Of a stretch of 39,595 nucleotides of DNA, positions 25,046 to 33,885 are shown one piece after another; position 1 is the first letter of the stretch; each line of letters starts with the position of its first letter. Source of the stretch: Candidatus Acidiferrales bacterium (GTDB lineage: Bacteria; Acidobacteriota; Terriglobia; Acidiferrales; UBA7541); assembly GCA_030037525.1 (NCBI GenBank), contig JASHRC010000247.1:1-39595 (forward strand), written 5' to 3'. A program made the position numbers and the translations under genes. The notes under the pieces are model-generated. The model did no database searches, was not told the DNA's origin, and was given only the letters and a program-made list of their open reading frames with translations.

Positions 25046-25085
25046 CGGGATTTCTCCAAATCCGGGTTCGAAACGACCGTGCGCA

Positions 25086-26939
25086 TTAGTCCAGGAGCTC
25101 CTCGATTTTCTGCTCGATTTCGGATTGCTTGAAGGGCTTGCCCTGAATTTTGTTGTAGCCGACGGCGTCCACTAGATACTTCGCCCGCAGCACCATCACG
25201 AGCTGGCCCATGTTCATTTCAGGCACCAGAACGCGGTCGTAGCGCATCAACACATCGCCCAAATTCTTCGGCAGCGGATTCAGGTGACGCAGGTGAACGT
25301 GACCGATGCGGCGTCCCTTGGCGCGCTGGGCTCGGAGCGCGGCGGTGACAGGCCCGAACGTCGAGCCCCAGGCCACGATGAGCAGATCGCCCGAGGGGTC
25401 GCCGGCGGCGACGACGTCGGGAACGTCTTCGACGATCGCCGCGACCTTTTCGGCGCGCAGATGCACCATGCGCTCGTGATTCAGCGGCTCGTAGTTGACA
25501 TTTCCGGTCACGTCCTGCTTTTCGAGTCCGCCGATGCGATGTTCCAATCCCGGCGTTCCGGGAATCGCCCAGGGACGGGCGAGCGTCCGGGGATTTCGCC
25601 GGTAAGGCCGGAAGCCTTCCGGATCGGTTTCAAACTTCACCGGAATTTCCGGCAACTCGGAAACCTTCGGGATCTTCCAAGGCTCGGCCCCGTTCGCCAG
25701 GTAGCCATCGGAGAGAACGATCACCGGTACCATGTACTTGATGGCGATGCGGCTCGCTTCCAGCGCCATCCAGAAGCAGTCACCCGGCGTGGCGGGCGCC
25801 AGCACTGGAATCGGCGCCTCTGAATTTCGGCCGAAAAGCGCCTGGAGCAAATCGGCTTGCTCGGTCTTGGTGGGCAGGCCGGTCGATGGACCGCCGCGCT
25901 GAATGTCGCAGATGACCAGCGGCAACTCGACCGCAACCGCCAAGCCAAGTGCTTCGGTTTTCAGCGCCATTCCCGGACCAGACGTGCTGGTGACGCCGAG
26001 CGAGCCGCCGTACGCCGCCCCGATTGCCGAAGTGATCGCCGCGATTTCGTCTTCGGCCTGAAAGGTGATGACCCCGAAATTCTTGTAGCCGGAAAGCTCG
26101 TGCAGAATGTCAGAGGCCGGAGTGATCGGATAGGAACCGAGAAACAGCGGCAAGCCCGATTTTTGAGAGGCCGCGACGAAGCCCATGGCCAGCGCACTGT
26201 TTCCGCTGACATTGCGGTACACGCCGGGAGAAAGCTTGGCCGGCGGAATCTCGTAGGTGATCTGAAACGCCTCAGTGGCCTCGCAGTAACTGTAACCGGC
26301 CCGCATCGCCGTGCGGTTGGCCTCGACCAGCTGCGGCTTGGCCTTGAATTTGTCCTCGATCCAGCGCAGGGAGGTTTCCATCGAGCGGTTGTAGAGCCAG
26401 TAGCACATCCCGAGCGCGAAGAAATTCTTGCAGCGGTCCATGCTCTTGGCGTCCAGACCAAGGTCCTTCAGCGCGGCGCGCGTCAGTTTGGTCAGCTCCA
26501 CCGGAAACACGCGATAGCCGTCGAGCGAATGGTCCTCGAGCGGATTGGTGCTCATCTGCGCTTTGCGCAGATCGGTCTCCTGAAAATTGTCGAGGTTGAC
26601 GATCAGAATGCCGTTCGGCTTGAGGTCGGAAAGGTTCATCTTCAGCGCCGCGGGATTCATGGCTACCAGCGCATCGACGCTGTCGCCGGGCGTGTAGACG
26701 TCGCTCGAAGAAAAATGAACCTGAAAGCCGCTGACGCCGGGAAGAGTGCCCGCCGGGGCGCGAATCTCCGCCGGGAAGTCGGGGAGGGTGGCCAGATCAT
26801 TGCCGTACAGCGCCACCGTATTGGTGAACTGGCTTCCGGTGATCTGCATTCCGTCACCGGAATCGCCGCAAAAGCGGACCACCGCGCGCTCAAGCGTCTC
26901 CCGCTTGCGCTCACGAGGAGGAGCTACTGTGGTAGACAT
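25086..26939 (-). CDS. korA: 2-oxoacid:ferredoxin oxidoreductase alpha subunit (gamma-alpha fusion)
   Basis: A 617-residue protein with the gamma domain fused at the N-terminus (RFCGDSGDGMQITGSQF at about residue 21, DSVDALVAMNPAALKMNLSD) and the alpha part from about 200 (GNSALAMGFVAA, GSYPITPASDILHELS, FQAEDEIAAITSAIGAAYGG, TSGPGMALKTEALGLA, RGGPSTGLPTKTEQADLLQALFG). Such fusions are normal for KorA. The C-terminal transketolase-like domain is complete (LIVAWGSTFGPV, VLVPEMNMGQLV). The ATG at 26939 begins the homologous sequence; the ribosome site (AGGA) is weak and distant, and an open frame upstream to 27014 is not protein-like. korB follows, likely in one transcript. Confidence 0.9.
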   Translation of the reverse strand: MSTTVAPPRERKRETLERAVVRFCGDSGDGMQITGSQFTNTVALYGNDLATLPDFPAEIRAPAGTLPGVSGFQVHFSSSDVYTPGDSVDALVAMNPAALKMNLSDLKPNGILIVNLDNFQETDLRKAQMSTNPLEDHSLDGYRVFPVELTKLTRAALKDLGLDAKSMDRCKNFFALGMCYWLYNRSMETSLRWIEDKFKAKPQLVEANRTAMRAGYSYCEATEAFQITYEIPPAKLSPGVYRNVSGNSALAMGFVAASQKSGLPLFLGSYPITPASDILHELSGYKNFGVITFQAEDEIAAITSAIGAAYGGSLGVTSTSGPGMALKTEALGLAVAVELPLVICDIQRGGPSTGLPTKTEQADLLQALFGRNSEAPIPVLAPATPGDCFWMALEASRIAIKYMVPVIVLSDGYLANGAEPWKIPKVSELPEIPVKFETDPEGFRPYRRNPRTLARPWAIPGTPGLEHRIGGLEKQDVTGNVNYEPLNHERMVHLRAEKVAAIVEDVPDVVAAGDPSGDLLIVAWGSTFGPVTAALRAQRAKGRRIGHVHLRHLNPLPKNLGDVLMRYDRVLVPEMNMGQLVMVLRAKYLVDAVGYNKIQGKPFKQSEIEQKIEELLD

Positions 26940-27247
26940 AGATTTACTGCTTCCTGTCCTCTTCCTTAGATAGCAGAGGAGATGGACGAGATGCCGGGCC
27001 GTTCCCCAAACCAAAGAGCAGCTGCCGATGCTCTCGTCTACGGAAAGCGTAACACAAACCGAAGCCGCCGAGCCACCCAGTCACGAAGATGAAACGCAAA
27101 GAGGCAAGATGATTTCTTCCCTGCTCCGACCTGGAATTTTCCTTTTTCGAAACTGCGCACCTCCCCAGGCGCATCAGAATGGTTCAGGATCACCTCCAGC
27201 GTGGCGGGAAGCCGGCAGCAACCTCGGCTGCCAAGTGCCAATTGGGG
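26940..27247. other. Intergenic region between azgA-like stop and korA start
   Basis: 308 bases, both flanking genes on the minus strand. One small inverted repeat (GGCAGC aacctcg GCTGCC, about 27210-27229) lies just past the permease stop. It has no T-run after it on the minus strand, so a terminator is not supported. No gene or convincing promoter for korA was recognised. Confidence 0.4.
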
Positions 27248-28543
27248 CTATTCCGCACCGAGGAAGATATAGCGGAGGAGAAACAAGACGCTGAGCACCC
27301 AAATCAGGGCGCTAATTTCCCTTCGCCTTCCTGCGAATAGTTTCAGGAAGGTGAAGGAAAGCAACCCCATGCTCAGACCCGTAGCGATGCTGAACGTCAG
27401 CGGTGTGGCGATGAGCGTCAGAAACGCCGGAACCGCATCGGTAAAATCATCCCACTTCACGCGTGCAACCGCCCCGCACATGAGCGCGCCTACCAAGATC
27501 AGCGCGGGCGAAGTGGCGTAGGAGGGAATCGCCGCCACAATCGGCGCGCAAAACATCGCCGCCAGAAACAGCGCCGCGATCAGCAGGTTGCCCAGGCCGG
27601 TGCGCGCGCCCGCCGCCACACCGGCGGCGCTTTCCACATAGCTCGTGACCGTCGAGGTTCCCGTCAGCGCCCCGACGATCGTGCCCAAGGCGTCGGACAG
27701 CAACGCACGGCTGGCTCGCGGCAATTTGCCATCCTCGAGAAAGCCGCCCTCTTCGCACACGCCGACCAGCGTCCCGACGTTGTCGAAAAGATCGACGAAG
27801 AAAAATACGAACACCAGTTCGCCGAGCCCCAGTTTCGCCGCGGAGCGCAGATCGAGCTTCAGGAAAGTTCCCGAGGCATGCGGCAGCGAAAACAAGTGCT
27901 CGGGCCAGTGGCTTACGCCCAGCGGTATGCCCGCAATCGTAATCGCCACGATGCCTACCAAAATCGCGCTCCCCACCCGTTTGGCAACGAGAATGGCAAT
28001 CAGCAAAAGGCCCAGCAGCGCCAGAATCACTTGCCGATCGGAAAGTTTCCCCAGCCCGACAAACGTGGACGAATTGCCCACGATAATGTTGGCGTTGCGA
28101 AATCCGATGAAGGCGATGAAAAGCCCGATGCCGGCGGCGGTGCCGTGCTTTAGGCAATCGGGAATCCCGTTGACGATCTGCTCGCGCACATTGGTGAGAG
28201 TAAGAATCAGAAATAGCACGCCGGAAAGCAGCACGACGCCCAGGGCCGTCTGCCACGGCACATGGCGCCCGATCACGATCGAGTAGGTGAAATAGGCGTT
28301 GAGCGACATGCCTGGCGCAAGCGCAATCGGGTAGTTCGCCCACATGCCCATCACCAGCGTTGCGATGGCCGATGAAACACAGGTCGCAAAGAGCACCCCA
28401 TCGACCGGCATGCCCGCCTGCGAAAGAATCTGCGGGTTCACCACCACCACGTAGGCCATGGTCATGAACGTGGTGAGCCCGGCCAGCAGCTCCCGCCGCA
28501 GGGTGGTCTTGTTTTCCGAAAGATGAAACACGCGCTCCAGCAT
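27248..28543 (-). CDS. AzgA-like purine permease (NCS2/AzgA family)
   Basis: A 431-residue integral membrane protein with about 12-14 spans, a likely importer of adenine, guanine or hypoxanthine. AzgA-family signatures are visible: ELLAGLTTFMTMAYVVVVNP near the N-terminus, GMWANYPIALAPGMSLNAYF, the helix-8 region VFFFVDLFDNVGTLVGV, and GALTGTSTVTSYVESAAGVA. The length is normal (AzgA about 430). The ATG at 28543 is used because GGGGAAGCGGC precedes it; an in-frame start at 28561 is possible. A sigma-70-like promoter lies about 54 bases upstream. The purine-degradation cluster 9 kb away makes purine uptake a sensible shared theme, but the two are not in one operon. Confidence 0.9.
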   Translation of the reverse strand: MLERVFHLSENKTTLRRELLAGLTTFMTMAYVVVVNPQILSQAGMPVDGVLFATCVSSAIATLVMGMWANYPIALAPGMSLNAYFTYSIVIGRHVPWQTALGVVLLSGVLFLILTLTNVREQIVNGIPDCLKHGTAAGIGLFIAFIGFRNANIIVGNSSTFVGLGKLSDRQVILALLGLLLIAILVAKRVGSAILVGIVAITIAGIPLGVSHWPEHLFSLPHASGTFLKLDLRSAAKLGLGELVFVFFFVDLFDNVGTLVGVCEEGGFLEDGKLPRASRALLSDALGTIVGALTGTSTVTSYVESAAGVAAGARTGLGNLLIAALFLAAMFCAPIVAAIPSYATSPALILVGALMCGAVARVKWDDFTDAVPAFLTLIATPLTFSIATGLSMGLLSFTFLKLFAGRRREISALIWVLSVLFLLRYIFLGAE

Positions 28544-28596
28544 GCCGCTTCCCCGGCGCAAAATCGCGCCCCAACAAAGCTAAGCAAAAATGAGTC

Positions 28597-28626
28597 ACTA
28601 TAGGGTGCGCTCAATCATCCAGTCAA
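28597..28626 (-). promoter_or_regulatory. Probable sigma-70 promoter of the AzgA-like permease
   Basis: On the minus strand TTGACT (28626-28621) is followed after 18 bases by TATAGT (28602-28597), or after 17 bases by CTATAG. A start near 28590 gives a leader of about 46 bases. That leader is too short for a purine riboswitch, and none of its conserved loops are present. Confidence 0.6.
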
Positions 28627-28659
28627 TCAAAGAACGCAACCCAAAAGCCGCGGGGTCAA

Positions 28660-28787
28660 ATGCCGAAGGTGGCAGCTTCCTCCTCGATCGCCTGGGCTAA
28701 GCTGCGCGCCTTGTCCGCCGGCGCCGCCCAAGCCAGCAAGCAGCTCGCCACCTCCTCGGCCGTATCCCGCGTCGTTGAGGTTTAACG
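28660..28787 (-). other. Short open frame resembling the C-terminus of a lost gene
   Basis: About 41 codons open from a TAA to a TGA on the minus strand read like a helical protein end (TAEEVASCLLAWAAPADKA, then RSLAQAIEEEAATFGI). There is no ATG; one GTG is possible. I do not recognise a family. It may be the tail of a deleted gene, in keeping with other fragments in this window, or chance. The rest of 28627-28900 shows nothing else I can support. Confidence 0.25.
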
Positions 28788-28900
28788 CTGGTCAGTTCTT
28801 CCCTTCCACATTCCCGCGTCCGCCCGGGCAGTTGGGAATCAAATAAATTTATAGTGAATGGGCTCTAGATTTTCGACTCCCTGATCTATAGGAGGGTCCT

Positions 28901-28960
28901 ATGGAAAACGTGATGGACCCTACCTGCCGCCGATTGAAGAACCCCAGAACCCGACAATGA
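28901..28960 (+). CDS. 19-codon open frame coupled to the next gene (leader peptide or gene scar)
   Basis: An ATG at 28901 lies six bases after a strong GGAGGG ribosome site (28891-28896). It opens a 19-residue frame (MENVMDPTCRRLKNPRTRQ) whose TGA overlaps the ATG of the following carboxymuconolactone-decarboxylase-like gene (28957-28960). That gene has no ribosome site of its own, so coupling through this mini-frame is plausible. It may be a leader peptide, or the scar of a longer first gene. Not recognised as a known peptide. Confidence 0.45.
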   Translation: MENVMDPTCRRLKNPRTRQ

Positions 28961-29466
28961 AGCTACTGTATCGCTTGACGCGCCGCCAATTTGGCAAGGT
29001 ACTGACGCCGCTGAAGGTGGCCTACGCCCGTCTGCCGGTTGCATTTACACTCTTCTCCTCGAAGATCAGCCGTCTGGACAAAAAGCTCGAATTGCCTCGC
29101 GAGACCGCTTTTCTGGTCCGCGAACAGGTCGCGCGGACTAATGTTTGCCTCTTCTGCATGGACATCGGCCGCGCTTTCACCATCAAAGAATCCATGGACT
29201 AGGCCAAATTCGACGCACTCGAACATTACCGCACGAGCCCTCTTTTCACCGACCGAGAGCGCGCGGCGCTCGATTATGTGACCGAACTGACCAAAGAAAA
29301 GAAAGTCAGCCCGGAAACGTTTGCCCGAATGCGCCGCCATTATTCAGAACGCGCCATCTGCGAAATCGTCTGGCTGGTCGCTACCGAGCATTTCTACAAC
29401 ATGACCAACATCGGCCTGAACATCCATTCCGACATGCTCTGCGACCTACGCCGCACCGCCGCCTAG
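28957..29466 (+). pseudogene. Carboxymuconolactone decarboxylase / AhpD-like protein with an in-frame TAG
   Basis: One reading frame of 169 codons is broken only by TAG at 29200-29202 (codon 82). Both sides fit one carboxymuconolactone-decarboxylase-family protein: before it LPRETAFLVREQVARTNVCL with the Cys64-x2-Cys67 redox pair, and after it AKFDALEHYRTSPLFTDRER, AALDYVTELTKEKKVS, AICEIVWLVATEHFYNMTN and a DMLCDLR end. The remainder is free of frameshifts, so the lesion is either a recent nonsense mutation, a sequencing error, or a suppressed codon. Family members reduce peroxides or act on lactones; the role here is unknown. Translation probably enters through the 19-codon frame upstream. 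Confidence 0.75.
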
Positions 29467-29699
29467 TGCTCTTCGGCTTGTTGGATGGCCCATTGTTCGG
29501 CGCGTCGAGGGCGGGCCACCACGGCGGTGTTCCTGCCGCGGCACGGAACCGCCTTGGGGGCGATGAATTTCTTTGGTCTCCTACACCCGCCTTGCGGTTT
29601 TTTTCCTCCTGAGTGAACTTCGAACAGGTGCCGCGCCCTCGGCCTATCGCGTTAACCAATTGGCGTATTGGCTTGAGAGGCAGCGGCTCGCGCAGTAGA

Positions 29700-31271
29700 A
29701 TGCCGCCACAAGTGATAAATCGAACTTGCATTCCTTGCTTCGCGCTCTGGGTCGCGCTGCTATCGGTTTGTGCCAGCCGACCGCCGATCTACGCTCAAAC
29801 GAGCCCGCCTCAAACATCCGGTGGCGCCGTCGCTTCCGCCGCGACGCCGACCTACCACATGCTGCGCGCTGCTTCCGGCACCAAGAGTCTCGAACGCAAT
29901 GGCCAGATGTATTTTGAGGATCCCCGCTCTACCTTTCGTCTTGGCGACGACCACAAGATCATGGTCGAGTTCGAGTGGACAGGGCCAGTCGGGCTCCATC
30001 ATTTTCAGGGCATGTGGAAGGACCCTGGCAACAACGTGGTATCGGTCGGACGTTTCGATTTCACGGCGCAGAACTCCCCATTCGCCGCGTACTTCACCCT
30101 GCTGATCGATGAAACTGCGCCGACCGGAATCTGGGGCATCGAGGCACGAATAGACGGCGAGACGGCGGGTACCTACTCGTTCGAAATCGTACCTGCCGAT
30201 GCCCCGCTGCCGGCGGCTCAGCCCGCTCCACGCGTTCCACCAACTACCGCCGAGGTGTATAAGCAGGCTCAGGCCGCAACGGTGTTTGTAGAGAAACTGG
30301 ATGAAAAGGGGAGACCGATCAGCCGTGGCTCAGGATTCTTCGTCGAACCCCGCATGCTGCTTACCACCTTCGAGAATATCGACGGTGCAAGCGGATTGCG
30401 TGTTCTGTTTCCGGACGGCCGGTCCGAAACAACCAATCAGATCCTCGCTTGGGATCGTTGGCAGGATTGGGCGATTGTTCGAGTGAATGCAGCCGACGTC
30501 CCGGCCCTGAAACCTGTCCCACAAAAATCCTGGAACGTGGGAGACCGCTGCTACTCTCTTGGAATTTCCGCGGGAGGTCGTACGATTATCGAGGGCGGCA
30601 TTTTGGGCGATGTGACCCAACCCCGAATCGGCGAGCGCCTGACGGTTTCCTTCGCGTCCGAGCCCAGCTCGCTTGGCTCGCCGTTGCTCAACGAATTCGG
30701 TGACGTCGTCGGGATGTTGGGGGGCGAACTTCTGCCGGGCCTGCAGAATTCCGAACCTCCCTCGCAAGGCGGCACGGATTCCCTGCCCGCCCCACGCGCC
30801 GCCATGGCCGATCTCGCCGTGCCCATCCTGAGCGTGAAGCCGCCGTCCACCGGGCAAGCGCCCTCCGCGTTAGCGGACCTGCGAGCCAAGGGATTGTTTT
30901 TGCGACCGCTCGAAACGAATGACGAAGTCGCTTTCGCAACGCTGTCGTCGGGAATCGACAAAAGAGACGGCGGGCCCGGCATGCCCCGCGATTGGCGAAA
31001 TCAGTTCTCGCTGAGCGACCGTCAAATGTTCGTCTTCATCAATTGGAATCCGAAGAGAAAGTACAAAGGCGTCGCGAGCGTGCACTTCTTTGACCTTGAC
31101 AACAAAGAACTCGCTCAATCCTCTGCCTTGAAGGTGAATCTCCAGCCGGATAACTTCACACGCACCTACTGGACCGTCCCACTGAACACATTCGTGCCGG
31201 GCGCTTACCGTGTCGATGTCTACCTCGGCGATGCTCCCGCGTGGCGCCAGTATTTCCGTATCACTCCTTAA
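29700..31271 (+). CDS. Exported trypsin-fold protein without catalytic residues (pseudo-protease)
   Basis: A 523-residue protein. A signal peptide (CIPCFALWVALLSVCA, cleaved near YAQ) precedes an immunoglobulin-like beta domain (about 50-165: DHKIMVEFEWTGPVGLHHF, APTGIWGIEARIDG), then a trypsin-like HtrA-type domain (about 185-350), then another beta-rich domain. By alignment to HtrA motifs, the His position in LTNxHVxxG is Glu225 (LLTTFENIDGA), Asp256 remains (DWAIVRV), and the Ser of GNSGGPL is Leu325 (SSLGSPLL). It is therefore unlikely to cut peptides and may bind them or act as a scaffold. The ATG at 29700 is chosen for the signal peptide; GTG at 29613 would add 29 residues. Confidence 0.75.
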   Translation: MPPQVINRTCIPCFALWVALLSVCASRPPIYAQTSPPQTSGGAVASAATPTYHMLRAASGTKSLERNGQMYFEDPRSTFRLGDDHKIMVEFEWTGPVGLHHFQGMWKDPGNNVVSVGRFDFTAQNSPFAAYFTLLIDETAPTGIWGIEARIDGETAGTYSFEIVPADAPLPAAQPAPRVPPTTAEVYKQAQAATVFVEKLDEKGRPISRGSGFFVEPRMLLTTFENIDGASGLRVLFPDGRSETTNQILAWDRWQDWAIVRVNAADVPALKPVPQKSWNVGDRCYSLGISAGGRTIIEGGILGDVTQPRIGERLTVSFASEPSSLGSPLLNEFGDVVGMLGGELLPGLQNSEPPSQGGTDSLPAPRAAMADLAVPILSVKPPSTGQAPSALADLRAKGLFLRPLETNDEVAFATLSSGIDKRDGGPGMPRDWRNQFSLSDRQMFVFINWNPKRKYKGVASVHFFDLDNKELAQSSALKVNLQPDNFTRTYWTVPLNTFVPGAYRVDVYLGDAPAWRQYFRITP

Positions 31272-31572
31272 TCTCGATCTCGCACCGATCGATCATTACT
31301 TGCGCAAACGGCCGTTTACACTTTGCTTCGTGCTAGGCGATCCTGATATCGTTCTTGCGTCTCCTGCTGAGAGGTCTTTGCCTGGAAACTGGTCATTTGC
31401 GGTGCAGGCTGTTCCGCCACTCGCCAGAGATCAGGCTAAGCACGGCAAAACTACTTGGACTTCTACCGATCACGGTGTCCAGCAGAAATCGCCTCATCCT
31501 TCTGGGACCCTCAGGACATGAGGATGGCAATCGGGCAGCGCGAAAGGAAGTAGAACCATTGGGGGCAAAAGC
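31272..31572. other. Intergenic region upstream of asd
   Basis: 301 bases with no gene I can support. AAAGGAAG at 31540-31547 could serve as a ribosome site if asd began at the in-frame ATT at 31558 rather than at TTG 31573. No terminator, promoter or RNA gene was recognised. Confidence 0.4.
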
Positions 31573-32673
31573 TTGCGCGTAGGGTTGATCGGCTGGCGGG
31601 GAATGGTCGGAAGTGTTCTTCTCGAACGCATGCGGGAGGAGTCTGACTTCAGCGGCATCGAGCCGGTCTTCTTCTCGACGTCCAATGCCGGCGGCGCCGC
31701 TCCCCAGGAAGCGGGTGGCGCCCCGCTTCGCGACGCCCGGAACCTGAAGGACCTCTCCTCCTGCGAAGTACTCATCAGTTGCCAGGGCGGAGAATACACC
31801 ACCGAGATTTACCCCCTGCTGCGCAAAAGCAGCTGGGGTGGTTACTGGATCGACGCTGCCTCCACACTCCGCATGAGCGACGATGCGGTGATCATTCTCG
31901 ATCCTGTGAATGCGGACGTGATCCGCCAAGGCCTTGCCCGCGGCATCCGCACCTTCGCGGGGGGCAACTGCACCGTCAGCCTGATGCTGATGGCCATGGT
32001 TGGCCTGTTCAAAACGGACTTGGTCGAGTGGGTCACCACGATGACCTATCAGGCCGCTTCAGGTGCCGGTGCGGCCAAAATGCTCGAACTCGTCAAGCAG
32101 ATGGAATGGCTCAGCGATCCAACGCGCAAATCGCCCTCTGAAAACGCGCTCGAAGTCGATCGCATGGTCATCAACGCGCAGCGTTCAACCTCATTGCCCG
32201 TCACGGAGTTCGGCGTGCCCCTCGCCGGCAGCCTCATTCCCTGGATCGACAAAGAGATGCCCGGCGGCCAGACCAGAGAAGAATGGAAAGGCATGGCCGA
32301 AGGAAACAAAATCCTCGGCCTCGATCCCCCCGTACCCATCGACGGCATCTGCGTCCGCATCGGCACGATGCGCTGTCACAGCCAGGCGCTCACGATCAAG
32401 CTGAAAAAGGACGTGCCAATTGCCGATATCGAGCAGCTCCTGGCTGGCGCCCACGAATGGATCCGCGTCATTCCCAACACCAAAGAATCTTCCGTGCGTT
32501 GTCTTACCCCCACGGCCGTTTCGGGAACGCTCAACGTCCCCATCGGACGCCTGCATGAATTGAATATCGGCCCGGAATATCTCGGTGCCTTCACAGTCGG
32601 CGACCAGCTCCTCTGGGGCGCCGCCGAACCCCTGCGCCGAATGCTCGGCATTCTTCGCGAACATCTCGGATAA
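31573..32673 (+). CDS. asd: Aspartate-semialdehyde dehydrogenase
   Basis: A 366-residue cytoplasmic NADP enzyme that reduces aspartyl phosphate to aspartate semialdehyde for lysine, methionine and threonine synthesis and for diaminopimelate in the cell wall. The N-terminal nucleotide motif is [13 protein letters not shown], the catalytic Cys is in [12 protein letters not shown], followed by [13 protein letters not shown], and a His in [11 protein letters not shown]. These match the Gram-negative (E. coli Asd) type rather than the Gram-positive type. The start is taken as TTG 31573 next to the dinucleotide motif; ATT 31558 is an alternative. It stands alone between unrelated genes. Intact and of normal length. 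Confidence 0.93.
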   Translation: MRVGLIGWRGMVGSVLLERMREESDFSGIEPVFFSTSNAGGAAPQEAGGAPLRDARNLKDLSSCEVLISCQGGEYTTEIYPLLRKSSWGGYWIDAASTLRMSDDAVIILDPVNADVIRQGLARGIRTFAGGNCTVSLMLMAMVGLFKTDLVEWVTTMTYQAASGAGAAKMLELVKQMEWLSDPTRKSPSENALEVDRMVINAQRSTSLPVTEFGVPLAGSLIPWIDKEMPGGQTREEWKGMAEGNKILGLDPPVPIDGICVRIGTMRCHSQALTIKLKKDVPIADIEQLLAGAHEWIRVIPNTKESSVRCLTPTAVSGTLNVPIGRLHELNIGPEYLGAFTVGDQLLWGAAEPLRRMLGILREHLG

Positions 32674-32735
32674 GGCGAAGACGCTCGCCTCTGCTCCGCC
32701 AGCGTGATTGCGAAGGCAACTCGGAAAAGCCGGTG

Positions 32736-32741
32736 TATAAT
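32736..32741 (+). promoter_or_regulatory. Probable -10 box upstream of the two-repeat exported protein
   Basis: A perfect TATAAT lies 62 bases before the ATG at 32803. The best -35 candidate upstream (TTGCGA at 32708-32713) is 22 bases away, too far for a standard promoter, so only the -10 box is claimed. Confidence 0.4.
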
Positions 32742-32802
32742 GCCGCCACTTTGGGTGAAACAAACTGCTCTGGGCCGCCGTATAGGCGTCCAGGAGGATT
32801 CC

Positions 32803-33786
32803 ATGCATCGAAAATTTCTCGCGTTGTTGTTTAGCCTCGCCTTGCTCGCCCTGCCGAGTCGGGCGCAGGATTCGAAACTGAACGGAACCTGGAAACTGGA
32901 TGTGGCCAAAAGCAACTTCGGACAATTCCCGCCGCCGACCAGCGAAACCGACACGATTACTGTTAGCGGTAGCGAATTCAAACAGCAGTTCACCAGCGTC
33001 ACCGCGCGCGGCAGTCAAAACGGGCTGCGCTCCTGCACGATCGACGGCAAGGAAGTGGACCTCACTCCCGACGATCCGCGTGTTCAGCTCGGCGCGATTA
33101 AGCTTTCTAAGATGCAGTGCTCGTGGGAAGGAAAGTCTGTTGTCTTCCTCGAGACGGCCAACTTCAACGGTGACGTGCTTACTGACAAGCTGACCTTTAC
33201 CCCTTCCGATGATGGCAAGACGATGACGATGGCGTCGCACATCACCTCCGCCACCATGAATGGCGACCGCACTTTGGTTTACGACGCGGCCGACTCGAGC
33301 GCGGCCGCGGCGCCCACAGCTGGCGCGGCTCCGATGGCAGCGACGCCGGGGACAGCGGCGATGATCCACGCCGGCGGCGCCTCGAACCTCAGTGGTACTT
33401 GGAAGCTGAACATTCCGAAGAGCGACTTCGGCCAAATGTCTCCGCCCGCAAGTCAAACCGACACGATCGAAGATAGCGAGCCCAGCATCAAGATCGTGGA
33501 AGACCAGAAGGGCGGCATGATGGGCGACTTTAACATCACCACAAACCTGAGCACCGATGGCAAGGAAACAACGTCAACCGGAATGGGCGGTTCCGAAGTG
33601 AAAAGCACTGCGCATTGGGAAGGGTCAACCCTGGTGGTGAATTCGACGACGAGCTTTCAGGGCAGCGATGTAAAAATCAAAGATAGCTACTCGCTCAGCC
33701 CGGATGGAAATACCCTCACTGAAATGGCTCACGTCGAAACCGGCATGGGCAACTTCGATTCCACCAGCGTGTTCGACAAACAGTAG
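32803..33786 (+). CDS. Exported protein with two tandem lipocalin-like repeats
   Basis: A 327-residue protein. A signal peptide (KFLALLFSLALLALPSRA, cleaved at AQD) precedes two copies of one domain, starting at residue 26 (LNGTWKLDVAKSNFGQFPPP) and near residue 196 (LSGTWKLNIPKSDFGQMSPP), each followed by a (S/Q)xTDTI segment. They are joined by an Ala/Pro/Met-rich linker (about 165-190). The GTWKL(D/N)xxKSxFG start is seen in many acidobacterial exported proteins and suggests a small beta-barrel, perhaps lipocalin-like; function unknown. AGGAGGATTCC precedes the ATG. The gene is followed by a strong terminator, so it is probably a single-gene transcript. Confidence 0.8.
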   Translation: MHRKFLALLFSLALLALPSRAQDSKLNGTWKLDVAKSNFGQFPPPTSETDTITVSGSEFKQQFTSVTARGSQNGLRSCTIDGKEVDLTPDDPRVQLGAIKLSKMQCSWEGKSVVFLETANFNGDVLTDKLTFTPSDDGKTMTMASHITSATMNGDRTLVYDAADSSAAAAPTAGAAPMAATPGTAAMIHAGGASNLSGTWKLNIPKSDFGQMSPPASQTDTIEDSEPSIKIVEDQKGGMMGDFNITTNLSTDGKETTSTGMGGSEVKSTAHWEGSTLVVNSTTSFQGSDVKIKDSYSLSPDGNTLTEMAHVETGMGNFDSTSVFDKQ

Positions 33787-33809
33787 CCGATCCCCACAAG
33801 GCAGATTGC

Positions 33810-33854
33810 AAGAAAAGCGCCGCCGATGCTTATAGAGCCGGCGGCGCTTTTCTT
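33810..33854. terminator. Strong intrinsic terminator, likely bidirectional
   Basis: A perfect 15-base-pair inverted repeat (AAGAAAAGCGCCGCC at 33810-33824 against 33840-33854) with a 15-base loop, extendable by one G-C pair. The GC core is flanked by A-rich sequence on one side and TTTTCTT on the other, so it can end transcripts in both directions: the two-repeat exported protein from the left and the receptor region from the right. Confidence 0.88.
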
Positions 33855-33885
33855 CGAGCCGCGCTCTGTTTCGTCCAACTCGAAA

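Noticed and set aside
25857-26969. Long plus-strand open frame opposite korA
   Set aside because: Antisense to a well-conserved gene in GC-rich DNA; the predicted protein is Arg/Gly/Gln-rich with no recognisable domain.
28544-28626. Purine riboswitch in front of the AzgA-like permease
   Set aside because: The leader from the predicted promoter is only about 46 bases and lacks the conserved loops.
29200-29202. TAG in the AhpD-like gene read as pyrrolysine
   Set aside because: No downstream insertion element is visible, and pyrrolysine use is not expected outside a few archaea and anaerobes; a nonsense mutation or error is simpler.
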